Source: Streblospio benedicti (Eukaryota; Annelida; Polychaeta; Spionida; Spionidae). Taken from it: DNA of 64,000 nucleotides. The notes below the pieces were generated by a model. The model was not told the origin of the DNA. It ran no database searches and saw nothing but the letters and a program-made list of their open reading frames with translations. The number at the start of each line of letters is the position of its first letter. The stretch's first letter is position 1. Both the position numbers and the translations under genes were made by a program. The stretch spans positions 45,986,889-46,050,888 of the forward strand of contig CM032660.1 in the NCBI GenBank assembly GCA_019095985.1. Reading direction: 5' to 3'. This document shows, in pieces, positions 1-13,200 of the stretch.

Positions 1-680
1 CAAAGTTGAATCATCAGATTTTGTCACGGTTATGAGGATCTTGCTAACTCCTACAAGTTGGGCTGTAATCATACCAAGGTTGTATTTTGGTGGCATTTCC
101 ATTTCACATTCTGGGAATTGTGGTGTGATAGTTAAAGTATTAGATTCCTTAGGGAAGTCCATGTCATCAGCACACGGTCCACTAGAAGGTCCTTGTGTAG
201 TGCCAGGTCCGCTAGGAGGTTCACCAGGTCCTGCTGTAGTGCCAGGTCCGCTAGGAGGTTCACCAGGTCCTGCTGTAGTGCCAGGTCCGCTTGGAGGTTC
301 ACCAGGTCCTACTGTAGTGCCAGGTCCGCTAGGAGGTTCACCAGGTCCTGCTGTAGTGCCAGGTCCGCTAGGAGGTTCACCAGGTCCTGCTGTAGTGCCA
401 GGTCCGCTAGGAGGTTCACCAGGTCCTGCTGTAGTGCCAGGTCCGCTTGGAGGTTCACCAGGTCCTACTGTAGTGCCAGGTCCGCTAGGAGGTTCACCAG
501 GTCCTGCTGTAGTGCCAGGTCCGCCAGGTCCTTGTGTAGTTTCACACTCACCTCCTGGCTTTGTGGAATCAACAGTCCATATTGAATCAGTGTTTGGTCC
601 AAGACCTTCCAGCATCATATTGCTATGGTCACATTCGTCAGAATCAAAAGGTACGGTATCAGTTTCATTACAGTAAGGCA
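1..680 (-). CDS. Exon 52 (partial): module M4 header, 39-bp GPGG repeats and start of beta half 1
   Basis: The exon starts [20 protein letters not shown], nearly identical to M1, then [17 protein letters not shown], eight 39-bp units ([13 protein letters not shown] type), and [34 protein letters not shown]. Its frame is open to the window edge, where the exon is cut. The gene therefore continues to the left. Confidence 0.85.
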
Positions 681-1187
681 CTGAAAAAAATTGAGATTTA
701 TATAAATAAAACAAATGTAAGGAAGTTATGCTATTAAATTCGTCGATTCCACAGGGGACAAGTCTCCCATACATAACAGATAAAACTCGGGCAATATATA
801 AAATGAAACTACATACGTTGTGTTGTTGTAGTTGTAGTTGTAGGTGGTGCTAAAAGAAAAGAATTAAAACACTAAATTTATGTTTAGAGACTAATAAATC
901 AACAAACCAATTATTGATTACACAACCTACTGTCTTATAACATACATTATATAGACCTAAATGCCAAAATTGAGGAGACATTATGTAAAAGGTGTGCTGT
1001 GATTATTATTGGGATTCCCCACTACCGATAAGTAGCATAACAGCAACATTTCCTCCCATACATAGGTGACCGCTCTCTAGCTCTACATTATCGATGAGTG
1101 AACACATTGTAGCAGCAGCAGCAGTGGCAGCAGTGGCAGCAGTGGCAGCAGTGGCAGCAGTGGCAGCAGTGGCAGCAGTGGCAGCAG

Positions 1188-1238
<51 letters not shown>

Positions 1239-4200
1239 TCGTATTTAGGGGGCAGTACTGAAAACTGGTGGGGAATCCTTTGGAAATATATTATGCTTAC
1301 TTGTTGTAGTTGTAGTGATGCATTCATAGTCTGAAACAAGACAGTGATACAATCAGAAGGTGAAACACACAGCTTGCCCAATTGTATACAAGAACAATTG
1401 CATAAAGTATGATATACACACCAGAGCACGCTCTTATAGACAGATCGCACAGTGCATAATTATCTCCAATAGCTTCAACCTCAATCATTATCGACGACAC
1501 GTCCACAAATACATCCATTTCATCAAGTTGCGGGAATACCACATTTCCAGGAGATACCTAAAAACGAAGTGCTTGTTATTCAAAAGAGTTACGAGAACTG
1601 ACGCCAGCGACATTTCCGTCTTTCTCAAGATTTACATAGTCATCATGCACACTAGAAACTCGTTATCTTGATATTTCGAAATTTCTCTTAACCCAAAGTT
1701 AATCTCATTTCCATTTATCAGTATGAGATTTGGTCCATTGGTTATCTGGAATACTGGACATATAGAAAATTTTCTTGCTTTGTCTACATATTCAAGATAG
1801 TAAGTTCTACTGTACTTGTAATTGTAAGGTCACGCTGGTATCATATAGGGAGTAAACCATGGGCAGTGGGCCCCGATGGGCCTGGAGAAGGGTCATATTT
1901 GGTCTCATCTGGCTAATTGGGGGTCTCGTTCAATACGATATGTTTGATATGGTAAAATCACATAATATATGGGTTGGCATATGCTTAAGCATTTATTTGT
2001 ATAGAAATAAAATCCACGAAAATATCTACCATAACTACACCATAAGTATGAAAACACTTACTTCACGGACTATTTCATCGCCATTCGCCTTGATAGCAGT
2101 AATAGTGACCTTTGAAACATTTTCCACAAAGAAATGTAACAATCCAAGGTCGAATTTACGCTGCTCCACAGGTACACAATCTGGCCAATTAACATTGATG
2201 ACAATTGTATTTTGCGTAGCAGGGATACACGTGTCACATGTAAAGCCTTCGCACGGTCCACCGGGTCCTTGTGTAGTGCCAGGTCCGCCAGGAGGTCCGC
2301 CAGTAGGTCCACCGGGTCCTTCTGTAGTGCCAGGTCCGCCAGGAGGTCCGCCAGTAGGTCCACTAGGAGGTTCACCTGGTCCTTCTGTAGTGCCAGGTCC
2401 GCCAGGAGGTCCGCCAGTAGGTCCACCGGGTCCTTCTGTAGTGCCAGGTCCGCCAGGAGGTCCGCCAGTAGGTCCACTAGGAGGTTCACCTGGTCCTTGT
2501 GTAGTGCCAGGTCCGCCAGGAGGTCCGCCAGTAGGTCCACCGGGTCCTTCTGTAGTGCCAGGTCCGCCAGGAGGTCCGCCAGTAGGTCCACTAGGAGGTC
2601 CACCGGGTCCTTCTGTAGTGCCAGGTCCGCCAGGAGGTCCGCCAGTAGGTCCACCAGTAGGTCCACCAGTTCCTTGTGTGGTACCTGTTCCACTCCCAGA
2701 TGGAGTAGTAGCACAATCTTCATCACTTTCCAAACCGCCCCACATGTCCTCATCATTATCGACACCAGAAATGTCATACATTGTGTGGTCACATTTATCA
2801 CCATCCATCGGCGGCTTGGTCTCATTGCAATATGGCACTGCAAAACAAAGTACAAGCTTAGAAAAGCAGCCATCAAAAATTGCATAGCAAGCAATATTTG
2901 AATACATGAACGGATTTATTGTTTCATTTTGCACCTATTGAAATTCATTGAATTTAATGTTAAAACGCCTACAAAGCACCTCATTAAGACTCGACTTATT
3001 AGAAACGTTGCCCACTTTGATCTTGAGGGTTCACAATTAAACTACGTAGTATTGATTGCATAGCCTTTGGGTGGCACACCAAGCTGCTGTCTCTGGCTGG
3101 TGACCTTGGTTGTTAAGAATGAGGATTGGCAATGTGTTTTTTATAGGTCGATTCAGTGTGGGTGTGCGGGTGTTTGTGGAAGGGGGGGGGGGAGTCACAG
3201 GGGACAAGTGTGCCCCTTGATCTGCCAGTGTAAGTGGTACTAGCTATAATGTGCGTTACCATTGTTGCTTTTAATTGTATTACATACTGTACATTATAAC
3301 ATATAGATTCAGTATGCACTGTTTGTCAGAGTATAATTTTCCAAAGGTCGCCCCTCTCATATTGAAATTGAATTATGCTCTATAGTAATTCTATAACAAA
3401 TGTTCATGTGTACTACTTAGATATATTTTATTTATGGCGTTAATTTCTTCTGTACAGGCGAATGAAACTAATACACTAGTAAACCTAGATGTTTTAATTG
3501 GATCAATTCCCAGTTCTTTAGTATTCTTCCATAAAGGTACAACCATCATGTGTAATACTATGTGCCAATTACAATTGTATCAAACCACCGATTGTTTTGT
3601 GTTCTTATGGATATGTTTTGTCGACATAGGTGATGAATAGCTAGTGCTGTAGGGCTTGAAGATTTAAAAAACCCAATATACTCACACTGTGTGGTTGTTG
3701 TGGTAACTTCAGTTGTTGTGGTGGTAGTTGAAATGCATTCAAACTCTAGAATGAACAGAAATGACTAAATCAAATGGAATGGCACAACTATATATCAAGC
3801 AGAATAAACCATAATGTAGCAATATTTGATGTCTATGAATGAAGCTATTTAATGTTGGAAATTTATAGTGAAGTGAAAACTCCTCAATGTGAAATATCCT
3901 CAATGTCTTGGGTTGAGTCAAATAACATAGCTAATTACATACCTGAACATGCCTGCACTGTTAATTTGCATACTGAGTAATAGTCTCCCTCAACTTCCAT
4001 CACAATGACAATCTTCACTAAGTCAACCATTAGATCCATTTCTGCCAGTGTAGGGAACCTCACAAGACCGGGCGATACCTTGATATTATACATCAAACAT
4101 TTTGCTGTCCATGAATATAGTGAAACAAGAAAAGTTACCATATGTATTTATTCAACATATTGGGCAATGGGCAGATAGTCAGAATCAATTAGTCTTTGTT

Positions 4201-7200
4201 GGAACGTAATCTTTTAACTACAAGACAGCTTTTAGGCAGTAAGACCAGTATGTCTTAAGTCGAATTTTATGGATGACTCGAGCATATGGCCTTTGCTCTT
4301 CATGCTGCTTAACTTTAATTATACTCCTTTCAAGTTTTAGTTTAATTGGTACACTTGTATGGTCAAGCAAAAGGAAATATGAACATGTACATGAGTGTTT
4401 GAATCAGGAAACAAATTGTAATGACTTACCGTCCTCTCTATAGCTTCTCCATTTTGTTTGAAAACAGTAATGTTAATATTTGTTACACCATACGCTTCAA
4501 ACTCAAGCTTTCCAAGGTCAAACACCCTCTGTTCTTCTGGCACACAATCAGGAAACTGGGGCATTAAAGCTATAACATTCTGGTCTGCTGGAATGCACGT
4601 GTCACAACCCAATCCATCACAGGGACCAGGTGGACCACCAGGTGGAGTGCCAGATGGTGGTTCTTGTGTAGGTTCACCAGGTCCTGCTGTAGTGCCAGGT
4701 CCGCTAGGAGGTTCACCAGGTCCTGCTGTAGTGCCAGGTCCGCTAGGAGGTTCACCAGGTCCTGCTGTAGTGCCAGGTCCGCTAGGAGGTTCACCAGGTC
4801 CTGCTGTAGTGCCAGGTCCGCTAGGAGGTTCACCAGGTCCTGCTGTAGTGCCAGGTCCGCTAGGAGGTTCACCAGGTCCTGCTGTAGTGCCAGGTCCGCT
4901 AGGAGGTTCACCAGGTCCTGCTGTAGTGCCAGGTCCGCTAGGAGGTTCACCAGGTCCTGCTGTAGTGCCAGGTCCGCTAGGAGGCTCACCAGGTCCTGCT
5001 GTAGTGCCAGGTCCGCTAGGAGGTTCACCAGGTCCTACTGTAGTGCCAGGTCCGCCAGGAGGTCCTTGTGTGGAACCAGAAGGTGGACCTCCAAGTGTAG
5101 TTGCACATTCCTCATCATTTTCCCCAAAGTTTTTCTGCCTCTTCGGGACCAATTAACAGGAATAAATCATGGTCGCATTCATTAGCATTGAATTTAGTTC
5201 CATTGCAATAAGGTACTGAAAACAAATAAAAACACAGAAATAATAGACATTGGCTTAGCTTAGTGATTGTTTTATAGTTGTAAGGGACTGAACATTGGCT
5301 TAGTGATCATTTCATTGCAATACAGGACTGAAAATTGATTTAAAATCATTGTAAAGTAATTGTTCATCAAGTTTGCTGTGACACTGACTTTGCTTTATGT
5401 CATATTGAGTTTGTCAATCGATCATTTTATCATTGCGTGCATAAATCACCGCCAATAACCCATGCTGATTGGTCGACCAGCGTGCTCAATTATACGATTT
5501 ACACGTTGCTAATGATTGACTGCACCTTACTAAGGACTGTAAGTCGCAAGCGCAGAAATCAGCACAGTAAACATTTTGACACATCTTCCGACTTCCAACA
5601 AATATTTGACAAACTTATAGTTGTTGGATTTATTATTTCTTGGTGTCAAATCAATTGCATATTGGTCTTTTATCATTCACAAATGTTTTTATGTTGGATA
5701 ATTTCGAAAGTAAGCCAAATTCAAAGGTTTTAACTGAATACCCGCATCGAGACCGCTAGTCTAAACTAGACTAGTACCGTCACATTTTCTATACAGCCGC
5801 TGACGTCGCACGGTCAAAATGGCAATGAGACCGTTATGATATGATTTATTTTGAAATAAAAACGAATCAGACACTTATTTAGTGTGGCTTTTAGTCATGA
5901 TAGAATGGTATTTGACAACTCGATTGTCGTGTCAATCGGAAAATTGAGCATGCTGCCGTCAGCATGCTGAATCTTCCGATCGACACTCCGATCTCATGGT
6001 CAAATCCTACAATCAATCAACCAATCAATCAATTGATCACTTAATCAATTAATATCGCAATAATATGCCATGTTATCAAACAAACAAAATGAGATAATAT
6101 TAAAATGTGTCACTTTAATCACTGCTATGTTTCTAACTATTCGTTTTGCACTCAAAAATCTTATACAGGAAAGCAATATATTTGGATATCATCACAGTGT
6201 TTTAAAATTATACTCTTAAGGGGACTGTGAACTCTTTTCTTAGGATTTTATTAAACTTTGATTTTCTCTTTCATTATTGCTTCAATTCTTACAAATTACA
6301 CCTTATTTTGTAGATAATTATCTAATCTAATGACACAACATGTTTTGAATTGTATAGATTGATGAAAAAAAATTATAAAGCAATTAATGAAAAAATGACA
6401 ACTTTGCCTGTGAAGCATATAACTGATAGTAAAACATCGAAATGACCAAAATCACTATTCAGTTACAAAATTTGTATATTTATCTAGAAAACCTTGCCTC
6501 AAATTTTTTATATTTTTCCTATTTATCATTTTACATGCATTTTAAGTTTTAAAACCACCTATTTTCCGAATTTTCTTGCAAATCAATACAAAAACGTTCA
6601 TAATTCATCAACGAAATAAAAAAATCAAAATCCCTAGTAAGGTTTTCTTCAGAATGCATATATCTTCAAATATATACACGTTTGTGAAAATTTTATTTCA
6701 TGGTTAAGGAGAAATATAAAAAGAAAAATTCATCCACTATGCAAACTTAGTTTTGAGAAAATGGGCTTTAAACATGGCCTATTAATATACATTGATAGTA
6801 ATTGATGTCTCTAAAATGTATCATATAAGAAAAACTATTGATGATAAAAGGTTCATTTTAAAAAGATGTTGTTCTTTATCATTTATAGCATACAAAACAT
6901 TGAAAATGTAAAAATTTGATTTTTAGCCCATATAACCTTATAATCCTGCAAAGAATGAGTCATTGTTTTTCACTCCAGCTTGGTCTTTACAAAATGCGTT
7001 GTAATGGGAAAACTATTGAAGATAAAAGGTTCATTTCAAAACATGTTGTTCTTCATAGTTTAAAGTATAATAAATATTAAAAAGCTGAAAATAGAATATT
7101 TTCCCCTTAAAGAGTTCACAGTACCCTTAACACACATGCAATTTATATTATAATATGAATTCAAATATTTAAGAAAATTATTATTTGTCAGGTTGATGAA

Positions 7201-10200
7201 TATGTAGAAGAATTTCTTACACTCTGTAGTTGTAGTTGTAACTTCTGTTGTAGTTGTAGTTGTAATGCACTCAAATACTAGAATAAACAAAAATGACTTA
7301 GCAAAGGCCAACACTATCTATGAAACAGAATAAAACCATAGAATAAGTCATCTCATGTTTAAAAGTACTAAAATTAATTCTTAAATCATCTAAACTATAT
7401 TTACATATATGCTGTTTAATTCCATACCATAAGAACACAGAATGCTGAGCAGTATGCAATATCGGTCTTGGATGAAGTTATATGTGATAAATACCATTAT
7501 TCTAGGTGTGTGACATAGATAATTGACTGATGAATAAAAACTATTTAGCATCAACGTAAATCAAATAATTGTACCAAGTCAAAGACAGAAAGAGAACAAG
7601 AAAGAGTGATACTTGATTGGTCTGTGATATTTATGTCAAATATACTTAAAATGTTTAAACTTATTCTATCTTTGTTTTTACTGAGATATATCATAAGAAA
7701 TTTTTGTTAAGCACTCTGAGCAATTCCTGCCTTCATGCAACTCCCCTTTATGAAAAAAGTCATTATCATTAATTTGAATATAACTTCAAGCAGTGGCCCG
7801 ACCAATGAAATTATATGATGAATTTAAATCATTTTGTGTTGCACAAAATGAATCAGAGCCTACGAGTTTACCTGCACAACCATGCATGAAGAATTCACAT
7901 ATTTTGAATACATCTCCACTAAGGATGAATTCAATCTCAATGTCATCAATATTTGTAAATTGATCCATCTCTCCAGAATCAGGGAAAATGAGTCTGTCAC
8001 CATTGGGATCTTGTAGAATCTTAAACAAAAATACACAATTTAGAGTATTACCAACATTTTCAATTGGACTAAATATAGATATTTCCATTATTGTATAATG
8101 TATTTATATAAAAATGATTCCGTTACAATACGTGTTGGTTCAGAATTAGGTGGATATGCACACGTGATGTTTGATGTTGCAGAAATAATTAAAAACACAA
8201 CTAATCTAATACTTAATACTTTCGAATGCAATATATACCTCTCTAGAAAATGACTCTCCATTGGTTTTTTTCACAGTTACTATAACTTTTGTCACCCCCA
8301 AAGAAGCAAAGGAAATTAATCCAAGATTGTACATTGGTTCATTATCACCCATTTCACAATTTGGGAATACTGGTTTTAGTGTAAGAATATTGTTTTCAGC
8401 TGAAAATAGCATGTCATCATCACATGGTCCACCAGGTCCTTGTGTAGTTCCAGGTCCGCCAGGAGGTCCACCAGTTCCACCAGGTCCACCAGTTCCACCA
8501 GGTTCACCAGGTCCACCGGGTCCTTGTGTAGTTCCAGGTCCACCAGGAGGTCCACCAGTTACACCAGGTCCACCAGTTCCACCAGGTCCACCAGTTCCAC
8601 CGGGTCCTTGTGTAGTTCCAGGTCCGCCAGGAGGTCCACCAGGTCCACCAGGTCCACCAGGTCCACCAGGTCCACCAGGTCCACCAGGTTCACCAGGTCC
8701 ACCGGGTCCTTGTGTAGTACCTGGTCCGCCAGGAGGTCCACCGGGTCCTTCTGTTGTACCAGCCCCACCAGATGGTGTAGTTTCACACTCATCACCTGGC
8801 TTTGTGCTATCAACACCCCATATTGAATCACTATTGCCACCAAGGCCACCTGTCATCATATTGCTGTGGTCACATTCATCAGAATCAAATGGTACTGTGT
8901 CAGTTTCATTGCAATATGGCACTGAAAAAGCATATACATTCAATATTAGTAACATGTAAAAATGATAATATGAACTATTATTAAAAGTTGCAAACTATAT
9001 TATATTGTAGCAAAACTCGTAAAGTAGGCCTCCAGTGCATGACTCATTGTAGCATGGTCGCAGACTAAAAAAGCCCCTTATATAAGTTGCACTGGAGTAG
9101 GTTAGTTTTCCTAGGCTACACACACCTTGACAGGCTTTGTTTGTTGATTATTATGGCCACTGTAGGATCAGGGAACAGTACTCTCTTGCACTGATTCTGA
9201 GCAAGATAAACATGTTTTAAAATGAATATAACAGTGCATTGTTAAGGACAATCCATGCCACTTTTGAAAGTTAAAAAATCTAGATAATCATTATCATGAT
9301 TATGAACGTTTGTCTACTGATACCAATATATCAGAAGAAAAAAATATCGACATCCATATTCAGTTTGCATCTTACCATAGGCCTACAATTATAGGCCTAC
9401 ATATATTTGTGTCAATTCTTAGGGGATCAGTTTTTGCAAAGTTCAAAATTTGAGAAGAACCAGTTCCTCTCATATTTATTCTTCTGATATAATGGTCAAA
9501 TGACAATAATCAATGTCTCTGTTTAATATAAACAAACACTTGTTTATATCTATATATGCCACAAATATCTAATGAAACCTATGCAACCAGAACAATAGAA
9601 ATAGTTTCTCCATGTAGAAGTAAGCTGGGCTCTGTTGGATGACACTATCATCCTGTCGTCATTGTGTGAATACATACGATAACAGTACCTTCTCTTGCCT
9701 GTCGTGTTGCATAAATGATTTTGCGTGAACGAGAATAATGGTATTTCCTGGATGATTCGTGCATGATTTGGTATGGAAATTTTGTGCTTCTAAATCGAGA
9801 CGTTGGGTCTTTAGCCGTACTTATGTTACTAAAGCAGTATTCAACAAGTAAAACTGTTCGTATTTCGCACTGAATTTAATAGAACAACTTGATGAGCCTT
9901 GTAATATAAGGAAGAACAGGGTATTTAGAGATCGTACAAACCCACTTGATGCCTATAATGATGAGGAAATAATATCACAATATAGACTTCCAAAGTCATT
10001 GACAATGGATTTGTATTATGTGATTGGTGAGAGGCAGTCTAAAAGAGTTTGCAAGTCAATAATATGAGATAAATTTAAAACAACAACAACAGTGTATGTG
10101 TTCAACCGATGGGCATTTATTGCACACTACAAAAAGGGTGCTCTTGATAAAAACCACGACTTTTCCTATATGGTTGTCTACATGCAGTCTAATATCATTC

Positions 10201-13200
10201 GCTTCATCCCACCCACACACATTTTGATCACCATATGTATGCTTCATTATGGAACCAGAATACCAGATTCATCAGCTTCACGAAATATTTATCTGAAATG
10301 CTGGAACTCGTGTGATACACTAGACGGCAACGAATATATTGTATGTGAATGCTATAAAGAAAAGTGTGCGGATGGGATGAAGTGAATGATATTAGACTGC
10401 ATGTAGACAACCAACCATATAGGAAAAGGCGTGGTTTATAAACCAGCTTGACACATAGGCGATCTTATGCGAATCTGTGCACCGCATAAGTACGATTTTA
10501 GCTAGGTTGTCTACATGGGCGTATTGAGGCGACATTGAATGTAGAAAAATGCTTGTTACACTGAGTTGCTGAGCCAAACTAAGTGTTACTTATGTGTGCG
10601 AATGTTCTACGACCCATAGACGTAGCATAACTATTTGCAACGCACCTAAACTAACCAGTATATTTGCCGGAACTAATTTGCGAGACATGCTGTGTATAAA
10701 CTAATCATACTTTCATTGGTAGTGTATTGGTTCACTGGGTTTTGATACTTATGTATTTTATACTTATATTAGCTTCTGGGTACAAATTCGGTCACTTTGG
10801 AACTAGACATCGAGTCGTCAACATCATTGTCATCATGCAAAAAAGTCTACTAAATTTACATGATTGTTTTGGAGCATACAACCTCAACCTCAGCACCGAT
10901 TCCTACATTGGTGCCGTTCTGGAGACATCAAATAATGACATAGATGCAGATTCTGTAAAAGTGGTCCTCGTGACAACATGGATGATGCCCCTATTGGTGT
11001 TGTGAAAAAACAATGACATTGATACAAACAGACCTGAAAGGAAAAGTAAAACAAGAGCAAAGGAAAAAATTAGTTCCAACATTATTCCCGCCGGGGAAAA
11101 TTTGTATATGATTTACCTTGTGAAACAATAATCTTGATATATAAGAAATGCCTTACAAATTTGATAACATTTCAAACTTACATGATACATGTATACAAAG
11201 GAGAAAATAAGTCAATGTGTAAGGTCAATGGACTCATAATATGTATTATGTATAATGTATTGAAACATACTGGTATGTAATCTGATTTAGTAAATGTCAA
11301 AATTGATAATTATCTAATCTTGCTATGCATGTTGGATTAGATTACACTAATTATTACCTGTTTATTTCTCATTGTATATATGTGTTATATAAGTTTGAAT
11401 TGTTTCTTGTCAAATGTATAAGCCACTTCCTACGTTATAAGACATTTTGCCTGATTTGTACAAAACCATTGTTAGATTAATCATATACTTTTGCCCGGCA
11501 GGAGAAAATGTCTGGACTGTCAAACGCTTTGTATAGACCAGTTATACGTTTGTCTGTTTACTCGATCTATATGTATTGATGTTATGTAATGCATGAATGC
11601 TCTTATACTGTTTTATATAGTCACTGGTTGGCTGGACACGTATATACGAACACATCATCATGAAATAAAACCTTGTTTGTCTCCATTTTAAATGTTCTTC
11701 TACCACACGACTGGAGCCACAAACCTCAACCTCAACCACATACAGCTTCCTAAAATATTCGTCAACAAATTTATAACATGTTCCAAGATTTTCGGACAAA
11801 TTTGCCAGTTTCTCATTGCCCATCGGTTGAACACATACACTGTTTGTTTTTTCAAAAAACATCTCATATTATTGACTTGCAAACTGTTTTAGCCTACGTT
11901 TCATGAAGACGCGGCACACGTTTGCGCTTGTCGCTAGGTCCCGGCGGGGTGGGGGTGGCTCGCGGTTTTACCTGTGTCCTCACAGTGCGTTTGTCGCTCA
12001 GAGTACATGATCATTGAAATGTAAAACCGTGCTTAGCAGCATGCTACGTATATCGTAGTGATGCTACGTTTTGTCATATTATTGATTGACTTGCACACAT
12101 TCTATCAATAAATGTAGTATCAGACATGTGGTTTGTTATGGATTTGAACTGACTAGTGACAGAACGTGTGGTCAGGAAACATGTTAATGGTTTTTATATG
12201 TTAGCAATCCACGCGACAGTCAGTTTAGCGGGTGGAGGGTTCTCAAACCACGAAACGCGTGTCGCATGGATTGAAATCATTTCAATTCACGCGACACGCA
12301 TTTTGTCGTTTGCTCATCAACGCGTTATCAGGAAACAGCCAAAAGAAAGAACATTGTAGCGAACCATACGACAGCGCGACAGAGGCTACAAAACGCGTGA
12401 TGAGGAAACACACACTTAGACTGCTTCTCATCAATCACATAAACAAATCCATTATAAATGGCCTTGGAAGTCTATATCGTGATATTATTTCCTCATCATT
12501 ATAGGTATCAAGTGGGTCTGTACGATCTCTATATACCCTGTTCTTCCTTATATATTAGGGACGGACCATTCGATATTTGGGGGCGACAAAATGTTTACGG
12601 ATGAAACAAATTTTTTTTTTACTTTCTAGCGACAAATTTTTTATTTTCAACTTGAAGTGAGACAAATTTGGTGAACATCAGAGACAAATTTTTTTTTCCT
12701 TTCAAAATCAGAGGCAGATTTTTTTTTTGGAAAATTTTGTCGCCCCACCCCCAAATATCGAATGGTCCGTCCCTTATGCTGCTCATCAAGTTGTTCTCTT
12801 AATTCAGTGCAAAATACGAACAGTTTTACTTGTTAAATAGTGTTTTAGTAGTATAAGTATGGCTAAAGACCCATCGTAATTAGAAGCACACAATTTTCAT
12901 TCCAAATCTTGTACGATTCATCGAGGAAATACCATTACTCTCCCGGCGTTCTCGAAAAATTATTTGTGCAACACGACAGATGAGAAAATGTACTGTAATT
13001 GTGTGAATTTCTACGATAACTACTGGACGATAGTTTTCTGCAACAGTGCCCTGGAAACATATTCATTTTCTCTCTCTCTTGCACACCAAATTGAGGTCAC
13101 AAACTCATTACGAACGCCCACAACACTCGCGCTTGGCTGTTACACAAGCTCGTTATACATTGTGTATAAGGCTGCTCAGCCAAATGTTCGACCAAATTCA

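Larger units (their letters stand above)
1558..3685. other. Introns around M3 (1558-2061 and 2838-3685)
   Basis: AT-rich intron sequence with a poly-G run at about 3182-3192. I see no gene, RNA or element. Confidence 0.5.

Noticed and set aside
1088-1450. Minus-strand frame with a poly-Cys run
   Set aside because: Translation of the (AGC)n microsatellite in an intron.
193-5060. CRISPR-like look of regular 39-bp repeats
   Set aside because: Units are contiguous with no unique spacers, are coding, and lie in an animal gene.
32-8959. Long plus-strand open frames over all four GPGG exons (for example 4458-5156 and 8261-8959), reading [13 protein letters not shown]-like repeats
   Set aside because: Gly codons (GGN) read as Pro (NCC) on the other strand, so repeats stay open both ways. 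Splice sites, headers and phases all support the minus strand.
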